From contig NZ_CP062006.1 in the NCBI RefSeq assembly GCF_017487345.1, positions 2,610,001-2,674,000 on the forward strand: a DNA stretch of 64,000 nucleotides, given 5' to 3'. This document shows, piece by piece, positions 46,014-55,268 of this stretch. The stretch's first letter is position 1; each line of letters opens with the position of its first letter. The notes beneath the pieces were generated by a model, which worked only from the letters and a program-made list of their open reading frames with translations, did no database searches and had not been told where the DNA came from. The position numbers and the translations under genes were made by a program. The stretch comes from Brevundimonas pondensis. GTDB taxonomy: Bacteria; Pseudomonadota; Alphaproteobacteria; Caulobacterales; Caulobacteraceae.

Positions 46014-48289
46014 CCACGCCGACTGGCGGCGGCGTCTTCGGCCGCGCCCTGCGCGCCGAGATCGCACACCTGGCCCGCAGCCGATGGGACCTGATCCTGC
46101 TGATCGCCATGCCGGTCGTGCTGATGATCGTTGTCGGGGCCATGCTGTTTCAGGGCGTGGTGCGCGACGTACCGGTCGCCGTGGTCGATCAGGACCATTC
46201 CGCATTCAGCCGCGCCGCTGTCCGCAATATGGAGGCCAGTCCCGGCGTACGCGTCGTGGCCCAGCCGACCGACCTTGAAGCCGCCTGGCCCCTGATGCGG
46301 TCGGGCCAGATCTACAGCCTCGCCTATATCCCCCGCGGCGCGGAGAAGAACGCCTTTCGTCAGCCGGACGCGGTGATCGTCTATTACAACGGCGCCTTCC
46401 AGACCGTCGGATCGCTGGCCGCCTCAGCCCAGACCACGGCCCTGACAAACGCCGCCGCCCCTCTGATCGCCGACCGGGCGCGGGCGCTGGGCGTGCCCGC
46501 CGCGCGGTTGAAAACGCCCGCCGTGCAGGTGACCATACTGGGCAACCCCCAACTCAGTTTCGAGCTCTTCCTCGGCGGGCTGATCATGCCGGGCGTCCTG
46601 CATCTTCTGATGGCCTGCGCCTCCGTCATGGGGGTGGGCCGCGAACTGCGCGGGGGGTCGCTGAAGGACTGGTCGGCGCGGATGGACGGACGGCTGACGG
46701 CGGCGCTGGCGGGCAAGCTGACCCCCTATGTCCTGACCTTCACCTTCTGGGGCGCGGTCTGGATCGCCTGGCTGTGCGGCTGGCGCGGCTGGGGCGTCGA
46801 GGGCAGCCTGGTGATGCTGCTGGGCGGCATGCTCGCCCTGATGGCGGCCACCGCTGGCATTTCAGCCCTCCTGGTCGCCCTGACCGGCGGCATGGATGTC
46901 AGCTTCTCGGCCACGGCGATCTATGCCGGCTCGGCCATCGCCTTCTCCAACGGCACCCTGCCCCTGCTGCACGGCCCGGCCTTCGCCCGGTTCTGGAGCG
47001 CCGTCCTGCCCTTCACCCACTACCTGCGGCTCCAGAACGAGCAGATGGTGCTGGGCTCGGACGTAGCCGCCTCGCTGGCGCCGTTGCTGATCCTGCTGGG
47101 CGTCGCCGCCGGAACCTTCGCCCTCTCGATCCCGCTGGCCCATCGCCGGGCCGGACGCGCGCCCAAACCCGAAGACCTCAGCCTGCACCTGCCCACCCGC
47201 AGCTTCGGCGGAGCCTTTGTCGGGACCTTCGCGGGCATCTTCAGGCACCGTCCCCTGTCGAGCACCATCCTCCTGGCCGTGGTCGCCTACGCCTTCTATT
47301 ATCCCATGGCCTACGTCGGTCAGACGCCGGTCAAGCTGCCAGTCGCCGTCGTCGATCAGGACCATTCAGCTTTCAGCCGGCGGCTGGTGCAGGAGATAAA
47401 CGCCACCCGCGCGTTGGACGCCGCCACCGTCACCGCCTCTCCCGCCGAGGCCGAACACATGCTGCGCAACGGCGAGGTCGACGCCGTCATGCACATTCCC
47501 GAACGTTTCGAATCCTCGCTGATCCATGGCGACGCCAAGGGGGTCGGTCTCTATCTGAACGGCGCCTATCTGGTTCGCGCCACGGCGATGGGCAAGGCGC
47601 TGGGCGGGGCGGCCGCGGCCGCCGCCGAACAGACACTCACCCCGGTCATCGAGGCGACCCGTCTGCCGGAGCGCGCCCCGGCCATGGTGCAACGTCCGCT
47701 CTACAACACGACGGAAGGCTACGGCAGCTATGCGGTCCCGGCGGTCAGCGCCATCATCCTGCAACAGACCCTGCTGCTGGGCGCCGCCCTGTTCGCCGGA
47801 CTGCGCCGTGAGACCAACGCACAGGCCCTGTCGACCCGCAGCTTCCTCGGCCTGTGGGCCGCCCTAACCCTGATCGGCAGCGTCGCCAGCCTCTTCTATT
47901 TCGGCTTTGTCTTCTGGTTTCAGGATTATCCGCGCATGGGCGACCTGTTCGGGCTCATCCTGGCCGTGCCCGTCTTCGCCGCCAGCGTCTCGGCCTTGGG
48001 TCTGGCCATCGGCAGCCTGTTCGACAGGCACGAGCGCGCCATGCAGATCCTGGTCGGAACCTCGGTTCCGCTGTTTTTCCTCGGCGGCGCCGCCTGGCCC
48101 CTGTTTCTGATGCCTGAACCTTTGGTCTGGCTGGCCCGCCTGTCACCGTCGACCTCGGCTATCCAAGCCTTCGTCAAGTTGAACGCTGCAGGGGCGACCT
48201 TGGGCGAGGTGGGGCCAGAGCTTGTGACGCTTTCCGCGTTGGCGGTCCTTTGGAGCACGGCAGCTTGGTTCAGACTGAAGCGTGCCTAA
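46010..48289 (+). CDS. Duplicated ABC-2 type permease
   Basis: A 759-residue membrane protein with GTG start. Two ABC-2 units lie in tandem: each starts with a membrane helix and periplasmic domain carrying the same string PVAVVDQDHSAFSR (about residues 51-64 and 446-459), followed by VYYNGAFQTVGS in the first and LYLNGAYLVRATAMG in the second, then five or so membrane helices. Permeases of this YhhJ/YbhR type normally work as two separate proteins with an ATPase. Here both halves are fused, and no nucleotide-binding protein is encoded nearby. Substrate unknown; drug or small-molecule export is usual. Confidence 0.85.
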   Translation: MTTPTGGGVFGRALRAEIAHLARSRWDLILLIAMPVVLMIVVGAMLFQGVVRDVPVAVVDQDHSAFSRAAVRNMEASPGVRVVAQPTDLEAAWPLMRSGQIYSLAYIPRGAEKNAFRQPDAVIVYYNGAFQTVGSLAASAQTTALTNAAAPLIADRARALGVPAARLKTPAVQVTILGNPQLSFELFLGGLIMPGVLHLLMACASVMGVGRELRGGSLKDWSARMDGRLTAALAGKLTPYVLTFTFWGAVWIAWLCGWRGWGVEGSLVMLLGGMLALMAATAGISALLVALTGGMDVSFSATAIYAGSAIAFSNGTLPLLHGPAFARFWSAVLPFTHYLRLQNEQMVLGSDVAASLAPLLILLGVAAGTFALSIPLAHRRAGRAPKPEDLSLHLPTRSFGGAFVGTFAGIFRHRPLSSTILLAVVAYAFYYPMAYVGQTPVKLPVAVVDQDHSAFSRRLVQEINATRALDAATVTASPAEAEHMLRNGEVDAVMHIPERFESSLIHGDAKGVGLYLNGAYLVRATAMGKALGGAAAAAAEQTLTPVIEATRLPERAPAMVQRPLYNTTEGYGSYAVPAVSAIILQQTLLLGAALFAGLRRETNAQALSTRSFLGLWAALTLIGSVASLFYFGFVFWFQDYPRMGDLFGLILAVPVFAASVSALGLAIGSLFDRHERAMQILVGTSVPLFFLGGAAWPLFLMPEPLVWLARLSPSTSAIQAFVKLNAAGATLGEVGPELVTLSALAVLWSTAAWFRLKRA

Positions 48290-48450
48290 TCTAGCCTACA
48301 AACTGACCTTGCAATGTCTCCAACGAGTCAGGCCCGATCGTTCGATTGAGCTAGTTTTCGCGCCTTGGCGAGCTCCAGCGTAGGCGCGCCGACGTGGACG
48401 ATCCTGAGAACTATCTGTCCTTGGTTGGGTGGGCCGCTTGATAGGGCGGA

Positions 48451-48504
48451 ACGTCCGCATTTCGGCTGGAAGCCAAAGTCGCAGATCGACCCATTGCGGA
48501 CGTC
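48451..48504. repeat. Dispersed GTCCGC/GCGGAC repeat, copy E
   Basis: ACGTCCGCATTTCGGCTGGA at the left and GATCGACCCATTGCGGACGT at the right. The right half is nearly identical to copy C, 32 kb away. It lies 26 bases before the lipoprotein gene. The rest of 48290-48529 holds no gene. Confidence 0.65.
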
Positions 48505-48529
48505 ATCGTTTTGAGATCACAGTGTTCAC

Positions 48530-48976
48530 ATGGCCAGACACTCAGTCTTGATCTTGATCGCACTGTCCATGACGGGATGCGTTCAAACAGGACGTATCGC
48601 GGTGATCTCGTCGAGCGGATTTTATAGCGCCGAGGCAGAGAACGCGTCTGTGACCCTTCGATCCAGCCTGCGCTTGGATCGTTTCGAGAACAACGTGCGC
48701 CCCGCTGAAGCCGTAAGCTATATCTGTGGTGAATACGAGCACTTCAGGACGGCAAGCCGCTTGCTCGAAACTGATGCACGGAACGTCTACTCCGCGACTT
48801 TCCCTTCGATATCTCAACGTGCTGTTTGGCAATCAAATGGTCAGGTTGACCAAGGGTGGCCAGCAGAACTGGTCAAGGCCAAGGGTATCTGTCTTCGCGT
48901 GGAAGCAGCTCAGATGCTGAGCACAACTCTTGCGACCAACGAGGTTGTATTGCCGCATGAGAACGAGGTCCGCTAA
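48530..48976 (+). CDS. Small hypothetical lipoprotein
   Basis: A 148-residue protein with a lipoprotein signal, MARHSVLILIALSMTGC, the Cys being the last residue of the lipobox. The mature part has few recognisable features: ASVTLRSSLRLDRFENNV, two further cysteines (SYICGEYEHF, KGICLRVEAA) that could form a disulphide. No family recognised. It is preceded by a dispersed repeat, like the small genes near 15 kb. Confidence 0.55.
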   Translation: MARHSVLILIALSMTGCVQTGRIAVISSSGFYSAEAENASVTLRSSLRLDRFENNVRPAEAVSYICGEYEHFRTASRLLETDARNVYSATFPSISQRAVWQSNGQVDQGWPAELVKAKGICLRVEAAQMLSTTLATNEVVLPHENEVR

Positions 48977-49067
48977 CCACCCCCTACAGACTCTCCGAAG
49001 GTCCGCTCCAGGGCGATGGACTGGCGCCTGCATCGAACGCCTGCGCGCGATTTCGTAGTTCCGGCGG

Positions 49068-49090
49068 TGGTGCGCCCGGAGCGATTCGAA
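49068..49090 (-). repeat. tRNA 3'-end fragment, attachment-site-like
   Basis: The minus strand reads TTCGAATCGCTCCGGGCGCA then CCA: a T-loop, acceptor 3' strand and CCA as in tRNA-Arg-type genes. The bases upstream do not form a T-stem, D-arm or anticodon arm, so no tRNA is encoded. Such 3' scraps are left by integrases that target tRNA genes. The surrounding 48977-49513 has no convincing gene. Confidence 0.5.
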
Positions 49091-49323
49091 CTTCTATATC
49101 GACAGGTTGAACCTATCCGCGATCGACAGGCACCTGAGTGGCCCCGACCGCGGTGAACACCGTCTGCATGGTGCTCCCGGTCAAAGGGAAGGCAGAACTA
49201 GAAAGCCTCCGGGAGCAGCCGCCAACGGCAGCGGACGAAGCGCGGTCTCCGTGGGCAGCCGATGTCATTGACGTGGGAATTCGTGCCCGTTCGCGGGAAC
49301 GAAAAGGAAATAAAAGCAGAACT

Positions 49324-49346
49324 GCGTGTGCAAATTTTGCACACGC
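49324..49346. promoter_or_regulatory. Perfect 23-base palindrome, orphan operator candidate
   Basis: GCGTGTGCAAA-T-TTTGCACACGC is a perfect 11-base inverted repeat with a single central base. The form matches operators of TetR- or LacI-like repressors. No gene starts within 150 bases on either strand, so its target is unclear. Confidence 0.5.
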
Positions 49347-49513
49347 CGACCCGCAACTTACTGATTATACGCCACAATCACCACCATCCATCATGGGGGC
49401 GACGGACAGTCTGTGCGGCGGGTGTTGCGTCATTGCTCAGGCGGTCAGGCGACGGGAAGGCCGGCTATATAGGCCAAACCTTCCCCCAGCGCGAATGCGG
49501 CACAGGCAGAGGC

Positions 49514-50158
49514 TCAGACGGCTTCACTTCTATCGAATGCCTCGCGGCGCCGTTGCACCTTGTCGTGCATGGCCCTCAACACCTCGTTCACCGCTCCAGC
49601 GTGGCAGCCGATCCGCCCCTGGAGGCGATGTTCGATCCCGCGCCGCGCCTCATCCTCATAGCTTTCTTCGTATAGCCTGAAGGCGGGGGACGCGGGCGCA
49701 ATATCCAGCCCCTTGATCACCTCATAGGCGTCCACCATCACATTGAAGACGGCGGGTTCGATGTCGGCGACGTCACCGTACCAGTTGAGGGCCGCCTCCA
49801 CGGAGGGCGGTCTTTTCCCCTTCCTAACCCGTTTGGCCGCCTCCTCGGCGGCGCGCTCGATCAAGGCGCGCTCGATGAGACAAACCCGCATTAGTTCCAC
49901 CGACAGAGTTGGATCGAAGTCCGACACGACGCTGATGCTGCTTAGAAGCTCGGCTTCATGGTGAAAGAAATTTCTTAGTGCTTTCAGCGAGACGAAAGAT
50001 GGAGAGCCAAAGAACGTGTCCCGTCTATCGCGAGGAAGCTTGTCACTGAAGCTGTGCAACGAATTGAACAGGTGAAACAGCGTATCCTCGTCCGCCCTCT
50101 GACAATGGGCATAGTAGTCGCGAAACAGGCGGTCCGTCGCCGCTTGCAACGTCCTCAT
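49514..50158 (-). CDS. Hypothetical helical protein
   Basis: A 214-residue, mainly helical cytoplasmic protein beginning MRTLQAATDRLFRDYYAHCQ; an ATG five codons earlier is possible. Segments such as ALRNFFHHEAELLSSISVVS, LMRVCLIERALIERAAEEAA and NVMVDAYEVIKGLDIAPASP show a globular fold without a known motif. Starts about 20 bases after the copB stop on the same strand, so it may be at the end of the copper operon, but no metal ligands stand out. Confidence 0.55.
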   Translation of the reverse strand: MRTLQAATDRLFRDYYAHCQRADEDTLFHLFNSLHSFSDKLPRDRRDTFFGSPSFVSLKALRNFFHHEAELLSSISVVSDFDPTLSVELMRVCLIERALIERAAEEAAKRVRKGKRPPSVEAALNWYGDVADIEPAVFNVMVDAYEVIKGLDIAPASPAFRLYEESYEDEARRGIEHRLQGRIGCHAGAVNEVLRAMHDKVQRRREAFDRSEAV

Positions 50159-50177
50159 GGCGCCCCCGAGCATTCAT

Positions 50178-51656
50178 TCAGAACCAAGCCTTTATCCCAA
50201 CCACGAGGCGCGTGTCTTCAGGGTCGTCGCCGCGCGCCTTGGCGTAATCGGCGGTGTCGCCGAACGACCGGCTCCACTCGACCCCGACATAGGGGGCGAA
50301 CTCCTTGCGGATTTCATAGCGCAGGCGCAGCCCCGCCGTGACCGAGCTCAGGCCCGAACCGACCTCCAGCTCGGGGATGTCGCTGGCCGACAGGGCCACT
50401 TCGATCGCCGGTTGCAGAATCCACTTCTGGGTGATGCGCTGGTCGTATTCCGCCTCGGCGCGGGCGGTCAGATCGCCCTCGGTCGACAGGAAGGCGGCGG
50501 CGCTCATTTCGAACCAGTAGGGCGCGACGCCCTGAACCCCGACGGTCAGGTGGGTCGTGTCGTCGCCGTCGGAACGGAAGTCCTGTCGCACGCCCGCCTG
50601 CACGTCCCAGAAGGGCGCGACCGCGCGGCTGTAGAGGGCCTGGATCTCGGCGTCGTGCAGCTTTCCGTCGAAGGCGCCCTCGCCCTCGGTCTTCCACCAG
50701 AATCGGTTGATGTCGCCGCCGGTCCAACCCTGGGCGTTCCAGCTGTAGCTCTTCTCGCCGTCGCCGAAGCCGGCCTCGATGGAGTCGATCAGGACCGCCG
50801 TCGTGCGCACGTCGCCGTTCTCGACCAGAAGTTGCTTCCTCGACGCCGCCATGACGGCGGGATCGAACAGCAGGTCCGCCGCATGAGCGGGCGCAGCGCG
50901 GGCGGCGGCGGGCGGCGGGGTCTCGACCATGCGGCCGCCGACCGCATCCACGCTGGTCGGGATGTTGGGCGCGCCGCCGGCCATGGCCGACATGTCATGA
51001 CCGGCGTGAGGATCGGCGGCGGGCGTCTGGCCCATGTTGTGACCCGCATGAGGATCAGCCGCGGGCGCCGTGGCCGGAGCCATCTGCATTCCGCTCATGT
51101 CATGGCCCGCGTGGGGATCAGTCGACGAGGCGCCGGGCATGGCGCAGTCATGAGCCATGCCGCCCTCGGCGCATTTCGGACAGGTGCAGGTCTTGTCCGT
51201 CGTTTGAGGCGGCGTCGCCGGGGCCATGTTGTGACCAGCATGAGGGTCCGCAGCAGGCGCCTGGGCCGGAGCCATCTGCATCCCGCTCATGTCATGACCA
51301 GCGTGCGGGTCTGCCGAAGCCGACGGAGCCGCGCCCATGTTGTGACCGGCATGGGGATCAGCGGCAGGCGCCGGGGCCGGAGCCGGAGCCGTCGGCATGG
51401 CCGCCATGTCGTGGCCAGCGTGCGGGTCGGCGGCGGGCGTCTGCGCCGGCGGCGCAACGCGTCGCGGCTGAGGCGCGGCGGCGCGCGGCCTGGGCTTGGA
51501 CGTCGGGCGGGCTTGCGGCGGACGCGCTTGAGAAGGGCGAGCGGGGGCGGCGTGGGCGCCGTGGCCTGCATGGCCCCCGTGGCTCTGGGCGGCGGCGGAA
51601 CCGGCGGCCAGCATCAGGGGCAGGACCGCGACGGCGGCGAACAGGGCGCGGCTCAT
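50178..51656 (-). CDS. copB: Copper resistance protein B, outer membrane, with Met/His repeats
   Basis: A 492-residue protein: signal peptide (AAVAVLPLMLAAGSAAAQ), then about 200 residues of low-complexity sequence with seven DPHAGH repeats, mostly DPHAGHDM or DPHAGHNM, plus a CTCPKC pair, all likely copper ligands. The C-terminal 240 residues are a CopB/PcoB barrel: SYSWNAQGWTGGDINRFWWK, RAVAPFWDVQAGVRQDFRSD, YEIRKEFAPYVGVEWSRSFG, ending VVGIKAWF with the terminal Phe of outer-membrane proteins. The Met/His region is far longer than in classical CopB. The start overlaps the copA stop (ATGA). Confidence 0.92.
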   Translation of the reverse strand: MSRALFAAVAVLPLMLAAGSAAAQSHGGHAGHGAHAAPARPSQARPPQARPTSKPRPRAAAPQPRRVAPPAQTPAADPHAGHDMAAMPTAPAPAPAPAADPHAGHNMGAAPSASADPHAGHDMSGMQMAPAQAPAADPHAGHNMAPATPPQTTDKTCTCPKCAEGGMAHDCAMPGASSTDPHAGHDMSGMQMAPATAPAADPHAGHNMGQTPAADPHAGHDMSAMAGGAPNIPTSVDAVGGRMVETPPPAAARAAPAHAADLLFDPAVMAASRKQLLVENGDVRTTAVLIDSIEAGFGDGEKSYSWNAQGWTGGDINRFWWKTEGEGAFDGKLHDAEIQALYSRAVAPFWDVQAGVRQDFRSDGDDTTHLTVGVQGVAPYWFEMSAAAFLSTEGDLTARAEAEYDQRITQKWILQPAIEVALSASDIPELEVGSGLSSVTAGLRLRYEIRKEFAPYVGVEWSRSFGDTADYAKARGDDPEDTRLVVGIKAWF

Positions 51657-53419
51657 CGGGCGGCTCCTTCTAGCGGACGAACCGTGACGACGTTGAACAT
51701 CCCCGCGTGCATGTGCATCAGCAGGTGGCAGTGGAAGGCCCAGTCGCCGGGCGCATTGGCCGTCAGGTCGAAGGTGACTTTCGAGCCCGGCGCCACATTG
51801 ACCGTGTGCTTCAGCGGCTGATGCCCGTCGTGACCGTTGACCAGCTCGAAGAAGTGGCCGTGCAGGTGGATGGGGTGGGCCATCATGGTGTCGTTGACCA
51901 GGGTGACCCGGACCCGCTCGTTCAGCTCGAAGCGGATCGGCTCGACCAGCTCCGAGAACTTGCGCCCGTCGAAGCCCCACATGAACCGTTCCATATTGCC
52001 GGTCAGGTGGATTTCCATCGACCGCGACGGCGGACGGGTGTCCGTATTGGGCGTCAGGGAACGCAGGTCGGTATAGACCAGCACCCGGTGATCCACGTCC
52101 TGAAGCCCCTGCGGCCGCTCACCCAAACGGTTGGCGGGCGCGGGCGCGATGGCGTCCACCCCGACGCCGACCGCCATGTCGGCGGGGGCGTTGTTGGGGT
52201 CGCGCATGCTCATGGCCCCGTGGTCCATCGGCGCGGCGGCGCCGCCGTGAGCGGAATGGTCCATCCCGGCCATGCCGCCGTGATCCATGCCCCCCATGCC
52301 CATATCGGCCATGGTCAGGTTGGGAACCTGGCGCAGGGGCGGGACCTCGGCCGTCATGCCCAGGCGCGGCGCCAGGGTGGCGCGGCCCATGCCCGAACGG
52401 TCGATGGCCTCGGAGACGATGGTGTAGGCGCGGTCCTCAAGCGGACGGACGATGACGTCATAGGTCTCGGCGACCGAGATCTGGAACTCGTCGATCTCGA
52501 CCGGACGGACGTGCTCACCGTCGGCCTGAACCACGGTCATGGCCAGACCCGGAATGCGGACGTTGAAGATCGACATGGCCGAGGCGTTGATGACGCGCAG
52601 ACGCACCCGCTCGCCAGGCCGGAACAGGCCGGTCCAGTTCTCCTGCGGGCCGTGGCCGTTGATCAGATAGGTATAGGTCGTGCCGTTGACGTCCAGGATG
52701 TCGCGCGGGTCCATCCGCATCCCGCCCCACATCCGCCGCTCGGCCAGGCTCATTCCGTCCGACCCGTCCAGCAGGCCCGCCAGGGTGGTCTTCTGCATGT
52801 TGAAGTAGCCGGGGCTCTTCTTCAGCCTGGCCAGGATCTCGTGCGGATGCAGGAAGCTCCAGTCCGACAGGACCAGAACGTGCTCGCGGTCATAGCCGAC
52901 CGGATCGACGCCCGCCGGGTCGATGACGATGGGGCCATAGTGGCCCATGGCCTCCTGCAGGCCCGAATGGCTGTGATACCAGTAGGTGCCCGACTGCTTG
53001 ATCGGGAACTCATAGACGAAGGTCTCGCGCGGCTTGATGCCGGGGAAGCTGACGCCCGGCACCCCGTCCATCTGGAAGGGCAGCAGCAGGCCGTGCCAGT
53101 GGATCGAGGTGTCCTCGTCCAGGGTGTTCGTCACCGACAGGCGCACGTTCTGGCCCTCGCGCATCCGCAGCAGGGGCGCGGGCAACAGGCCGTTGACGGT
53201 GAAGGCGTGGCCGGTGCGCCCGCCGACGGTGAAATCGGAATGGCCCACGGTCAGGTCGATGTTCGGCCCCGTCAGCGTCGGCAGGTCGGCGCGCAGCCCC
53301 GGCGAACCCGTCTGGGCCCAGGCGGGCATCAGCCCCGAAAGACCAAGCAGTCCACCGCCCGCGGCCGCGCCGCGCAACAGGGACCTGCGATCGAGAGCCA
53401 TGCTCGACATGGAGGGCAT
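51653..53419 (-). CDS. copA: Periplasmic multicopper oxidase CopA/PcoA
   Basis: A 588-residue multicopper oxidase with a Tat signal (DRRSLLRGAAAGGGLLGLSG). All four copper-ligand blocks are present: SIHWHGLLLPFQMDGVPG, TYWYHSHSG, AHPIHLHGHFFEL and FHCHLLMHMHAGM, giving type 1, 2 and 3 sites. A Met/His-rich insert (MADMGMGGMDHGGMAGMDHS) near residue 370 is the copper-storage patch of PcoA. Start at 53419 has AAGGA only a few bases upstream; ATG 53410 or 53401 may be used instead. It oxidises Cu(I) in the periplasm and is translated with copB. Confidence 0.94.
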   Translation of the reverse strand: MPSMSSMALDRRSLLRGAAAGGGLLGLSGLMPAWAQTGSPGLRADLPTLTGPNIDLTVGHSDFTVGGRTGHAFTVNGLLPAPLLRMREGQNVRLSVTNTLDEDTSIHWHGLLLPFQMDGVPGVSFPGIKPRETFVYEFPIKQSGTYWYHSHSGLQEAMGHYGPIVIDPAGVDPVGYDREHVLVLSDWSFLHPHEILARLKKSPGYFNMQKTTLAGLLDGSDGMSLAERRMWGGMRMDPRDILDVNGTTYTYLINGHGPQENWTGLFRPGERVRLRVINASAMSIFNVRIPGLAMTVVQADGEHVRPVEIDEFQISVAETYDVIVRPLEDRAYTIVSEAIDRSGMGRATLAPRLGMTAEVPPLRQVPNLTMADMGMGGMDHGGMAGMDHSAHGGAAAPMDHGAMSMRDPNNAPADMAVGVGVDAIAPAPANRLGERPQGLQDVDHRVLVYTDLRSLTPNTDTRPPSRSMEIHLTGNMERFMWGFDGRKFSELVEPIRFELNERVRVTLVNDTMMAHPIHLHGHFFELVNGHDGHQPLKHTVNVAPGSKVTFDLTANAPGDWAFHCHLLMHMHAGMFNVVTVRPLEGAAR

Positions 53420-53627
53420 TATCCTTCTTGTAGCGTCCCGCGCCAGACGAACGCGACGCGGGGTTCACTGGCTATTACGCGGCCCGGCCCGACACCCCTT
53501 GCGACAGGACGCCACAGAGGGCCCAAGACGACCATGTCGGGCGCGAGGGATGGCCGCGACTCGCGCGTAGGTTCATGCAGGGACGCGCTCAAGGACACGA
53601 GATGGAGCGCGAGGGGATCTATCGTCA

Positions 53628-54359
53628 ATGAAGCTGCTTCGGCTATCCACTCAGATCCACAAATGGGTCGCCCTGGTCATCGGTCTGCAGGTGCTGTTCT
53701 GGGTCGGCGGGGGACTGGTGATGACCGCCATCCCCATCGAAACCGTCCGCAGCGAGCATCGCTTCCAGAAGCCGGACTATCCGGCCTTCGCCATCGACGC
53801 CCTCATTCCGATGCATACGGCGGCGGCAGGTCTGTCGGCCCCGATCGACAAGGCCGAACTGCGCCACACCCCGCGCGGCCCCGCCTGGGTCTTTACGCCC
53901 AAGAGCGGCGAGCCGGTCATCCTGTCGGCCCTGGACGGCAAGCCTTTCCCTGCCTTGCCGCGCGCCGAGGCCCTGCGTCTGGCCCAGGCCGCCTATCGCG
54001 GCGAGGCCCAGGCCGAAAAGGCCACCCTGTTCGACGAGGCCCCGCGCGAGACGGGCCGCGAGGGTCCGCTGTGGCGCATCGACTTCAATGATTTCGAACA
54101 CACCAGCTTCTACCTGTCGCCAGAAACCGGCGAGGTCGTCACCCGGCGCTCGGGCGTCTGGCGCTTCTATGACTTCTTCTGGCGGCTGCACATTCTCGAC
54201 TTCAAGAACGGCGAGAACTTCAACCATCCGACCCTGATCATCCTCACCATCCTGACGCTCAGCATGGTGATCAGCGGCTTCATCCTGCTGTGGATCAAGC
54301 TGGCCCGCGACTGGACGGTGCATCGCGCCACCCGCCACAAGCTGGCGCAGAAGGCCTGA
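53628..54359 (+). CDS. PepSY-domain membrane protein
   Basis: A 243-residue protein with an N-terminal helix (WVALVIGLQVLFWVGGGLVM), a periplasmic region with two PepSY-like folds (RLAQAAYRGEAQAEKATLFD, FYLSPETGEVVTRRSGVWRF), the family string FFWRLHILDF and a C-terminal helix (TLIILTILTLSMVISGFILL). PepSY-TM proteins are linked to iron or copper uptake and reduction. It is divergent from copA, 208 bases away, and convergent with copD, so a role in copper handling is likely but inferred. Confidence 0.8.
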   Translation: MKLLRLSTQIHKWVALVIGLQVLFWVGGGLVMTAIPIETVRSEHRFQKPDYPAFAIDALIPMHTAAAGLSAPIDKAELRHTPRGPAWVFTPKSGEPVILSALDGKPFPALPRAEALRLAQAAYRGEAQAEKATLFDEAPRETGREGPLWRIDFNDFEHTSFYLSPETGEVVTRRSGVWRFYDFFWRLHILDFKNGENFNHPTLIILTILTLSMVISGFILLWIKLARDWTVHRATRHKLAQKA

Positions 54360-54366
54360 CCGCGAC

Positions 54367-55266
54367 CTAGAGGGATGCCGGCGGCGCCAGCATCCCCATG
54401 GCCCCGACCAGAGCCAGGATCAGAAGACCCAGGACCAGTTCCGCCCCGAGGCTGAGCCTCAGCCCCGCCAGACCGCCCTCGCCCCGTTCCAATGCGGGCG
54501 TTGAGCGGAAGCGGTGCAGCGCCGCCAGCCCCAGCATGGCCACGAAGGCCGCCAGCTTGGCCGCCAGCAGCCTGCCATAGGGCGTGGCCCCGAGGCTGAA
54601 GACCTGCTCAACGCTGACCAGAAAGACGCTGTTGATCAGGCCGGTCACCAGCAGGGCGGTGACGCAGAGCGTCCCCACCCGTGCAAAGCCGCCGAGCGCC
54701 GTCGCCAGGGCGGCTTGCGACGCCGCATCCCCCTCGATCCGCCGCGTCGCCAGAACCGCGAAGGCGAAAACGGCGCCGATCCAGATCAGGGCCGCCACGA
54801 CGTGCAGGATGTCGGCGGTCAGGTGAACCCAGCGCCCCGCCCCCTCGGTCGCCGCCCCGTGTCCGGTCCAGGCGAAGCTGGCGGCGACGATCAGGCCCAG
54901 CAACAGGGCAACCGGCCACAGCCCTCGTCCTGGGCGCAGGACCAGAACGGTCAAGACCAGCACAAGCGCCGCGCCTGCCCGCACCGCATAGGCCGCGCCC
55001 AACGACGTGCCGCCGAGGACGAAGCCGAGGGCCTCCGGGTTCAGCGCCTGATCCAGCGCCCCGGCCATCAGCCCGGTCTGCAGGGCCAAAGCCGCCAGCG
55101 CCAGCAGCAGCAGAGCCGCCGCGCTACCCGCCAGGACCGGACGCGCCCAGCGTGGCGCCTGCCCCCCGAAGACCGCGCCGCCGTAAAGCATGAAGGCCGG
55201 CAGACCCAGCACTACGGACCCCGCCGCATACTGGGCCGCGCGCAGCCCCATCAGCCAGGCCTCCAC
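54367..55266 (-). CDS. copD: Copper resistance protein D
   Basis: A 299-residue protein of eight or so membrane helices with GTG start. Conserved CopD/PcoD features: ASFAWTGHGAATEGAG with a conserved His, then HLTADILHVVAALIWIGAVF and a final helix pair. Copper import across the inner membrane is the family role, in partnership with CopC. It begins two bases after the copC stop. Confidence 0.88.
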   Translation of the reverse strand: MEAWLMGLRAAQYAAGSVVLGLPAFMLYGGAVFGGQAPRWARPVLAGSAAALLLLALAALALQTGLMAGALDQALNPEALGFVLGGTSLGAAYAVRAGAALVLVLTVLVLRPGRGLWPVALLLGLIVAASFAWTGHGAATEGAGRWVHLTADILHVVAALIWIGAVFAFAVLATRRIEGDAASQAALATALGGFARVGTLCVTALLVTGLINSVFLVSVEQVFSLGATPYGRLLAAKLAAFVAMLGLAALHRFRSTPALERGEGGLAGLRLSLGAELVLGLLILALVGAMGMLAPPASL

Positions 55267-55268
55267 GG

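Noticed and set aside
49138..49680. Open plus-strand frame beginning at a GTG
   Set aside because: No family signature, and its second half is antisense to the better-supported gene at 49514-50158.
50157..54091. Long plus-strand frames opposite copB and copA
   Set aside because: They are antisense to genes with clear copper-ligand motifs and have no independent features.
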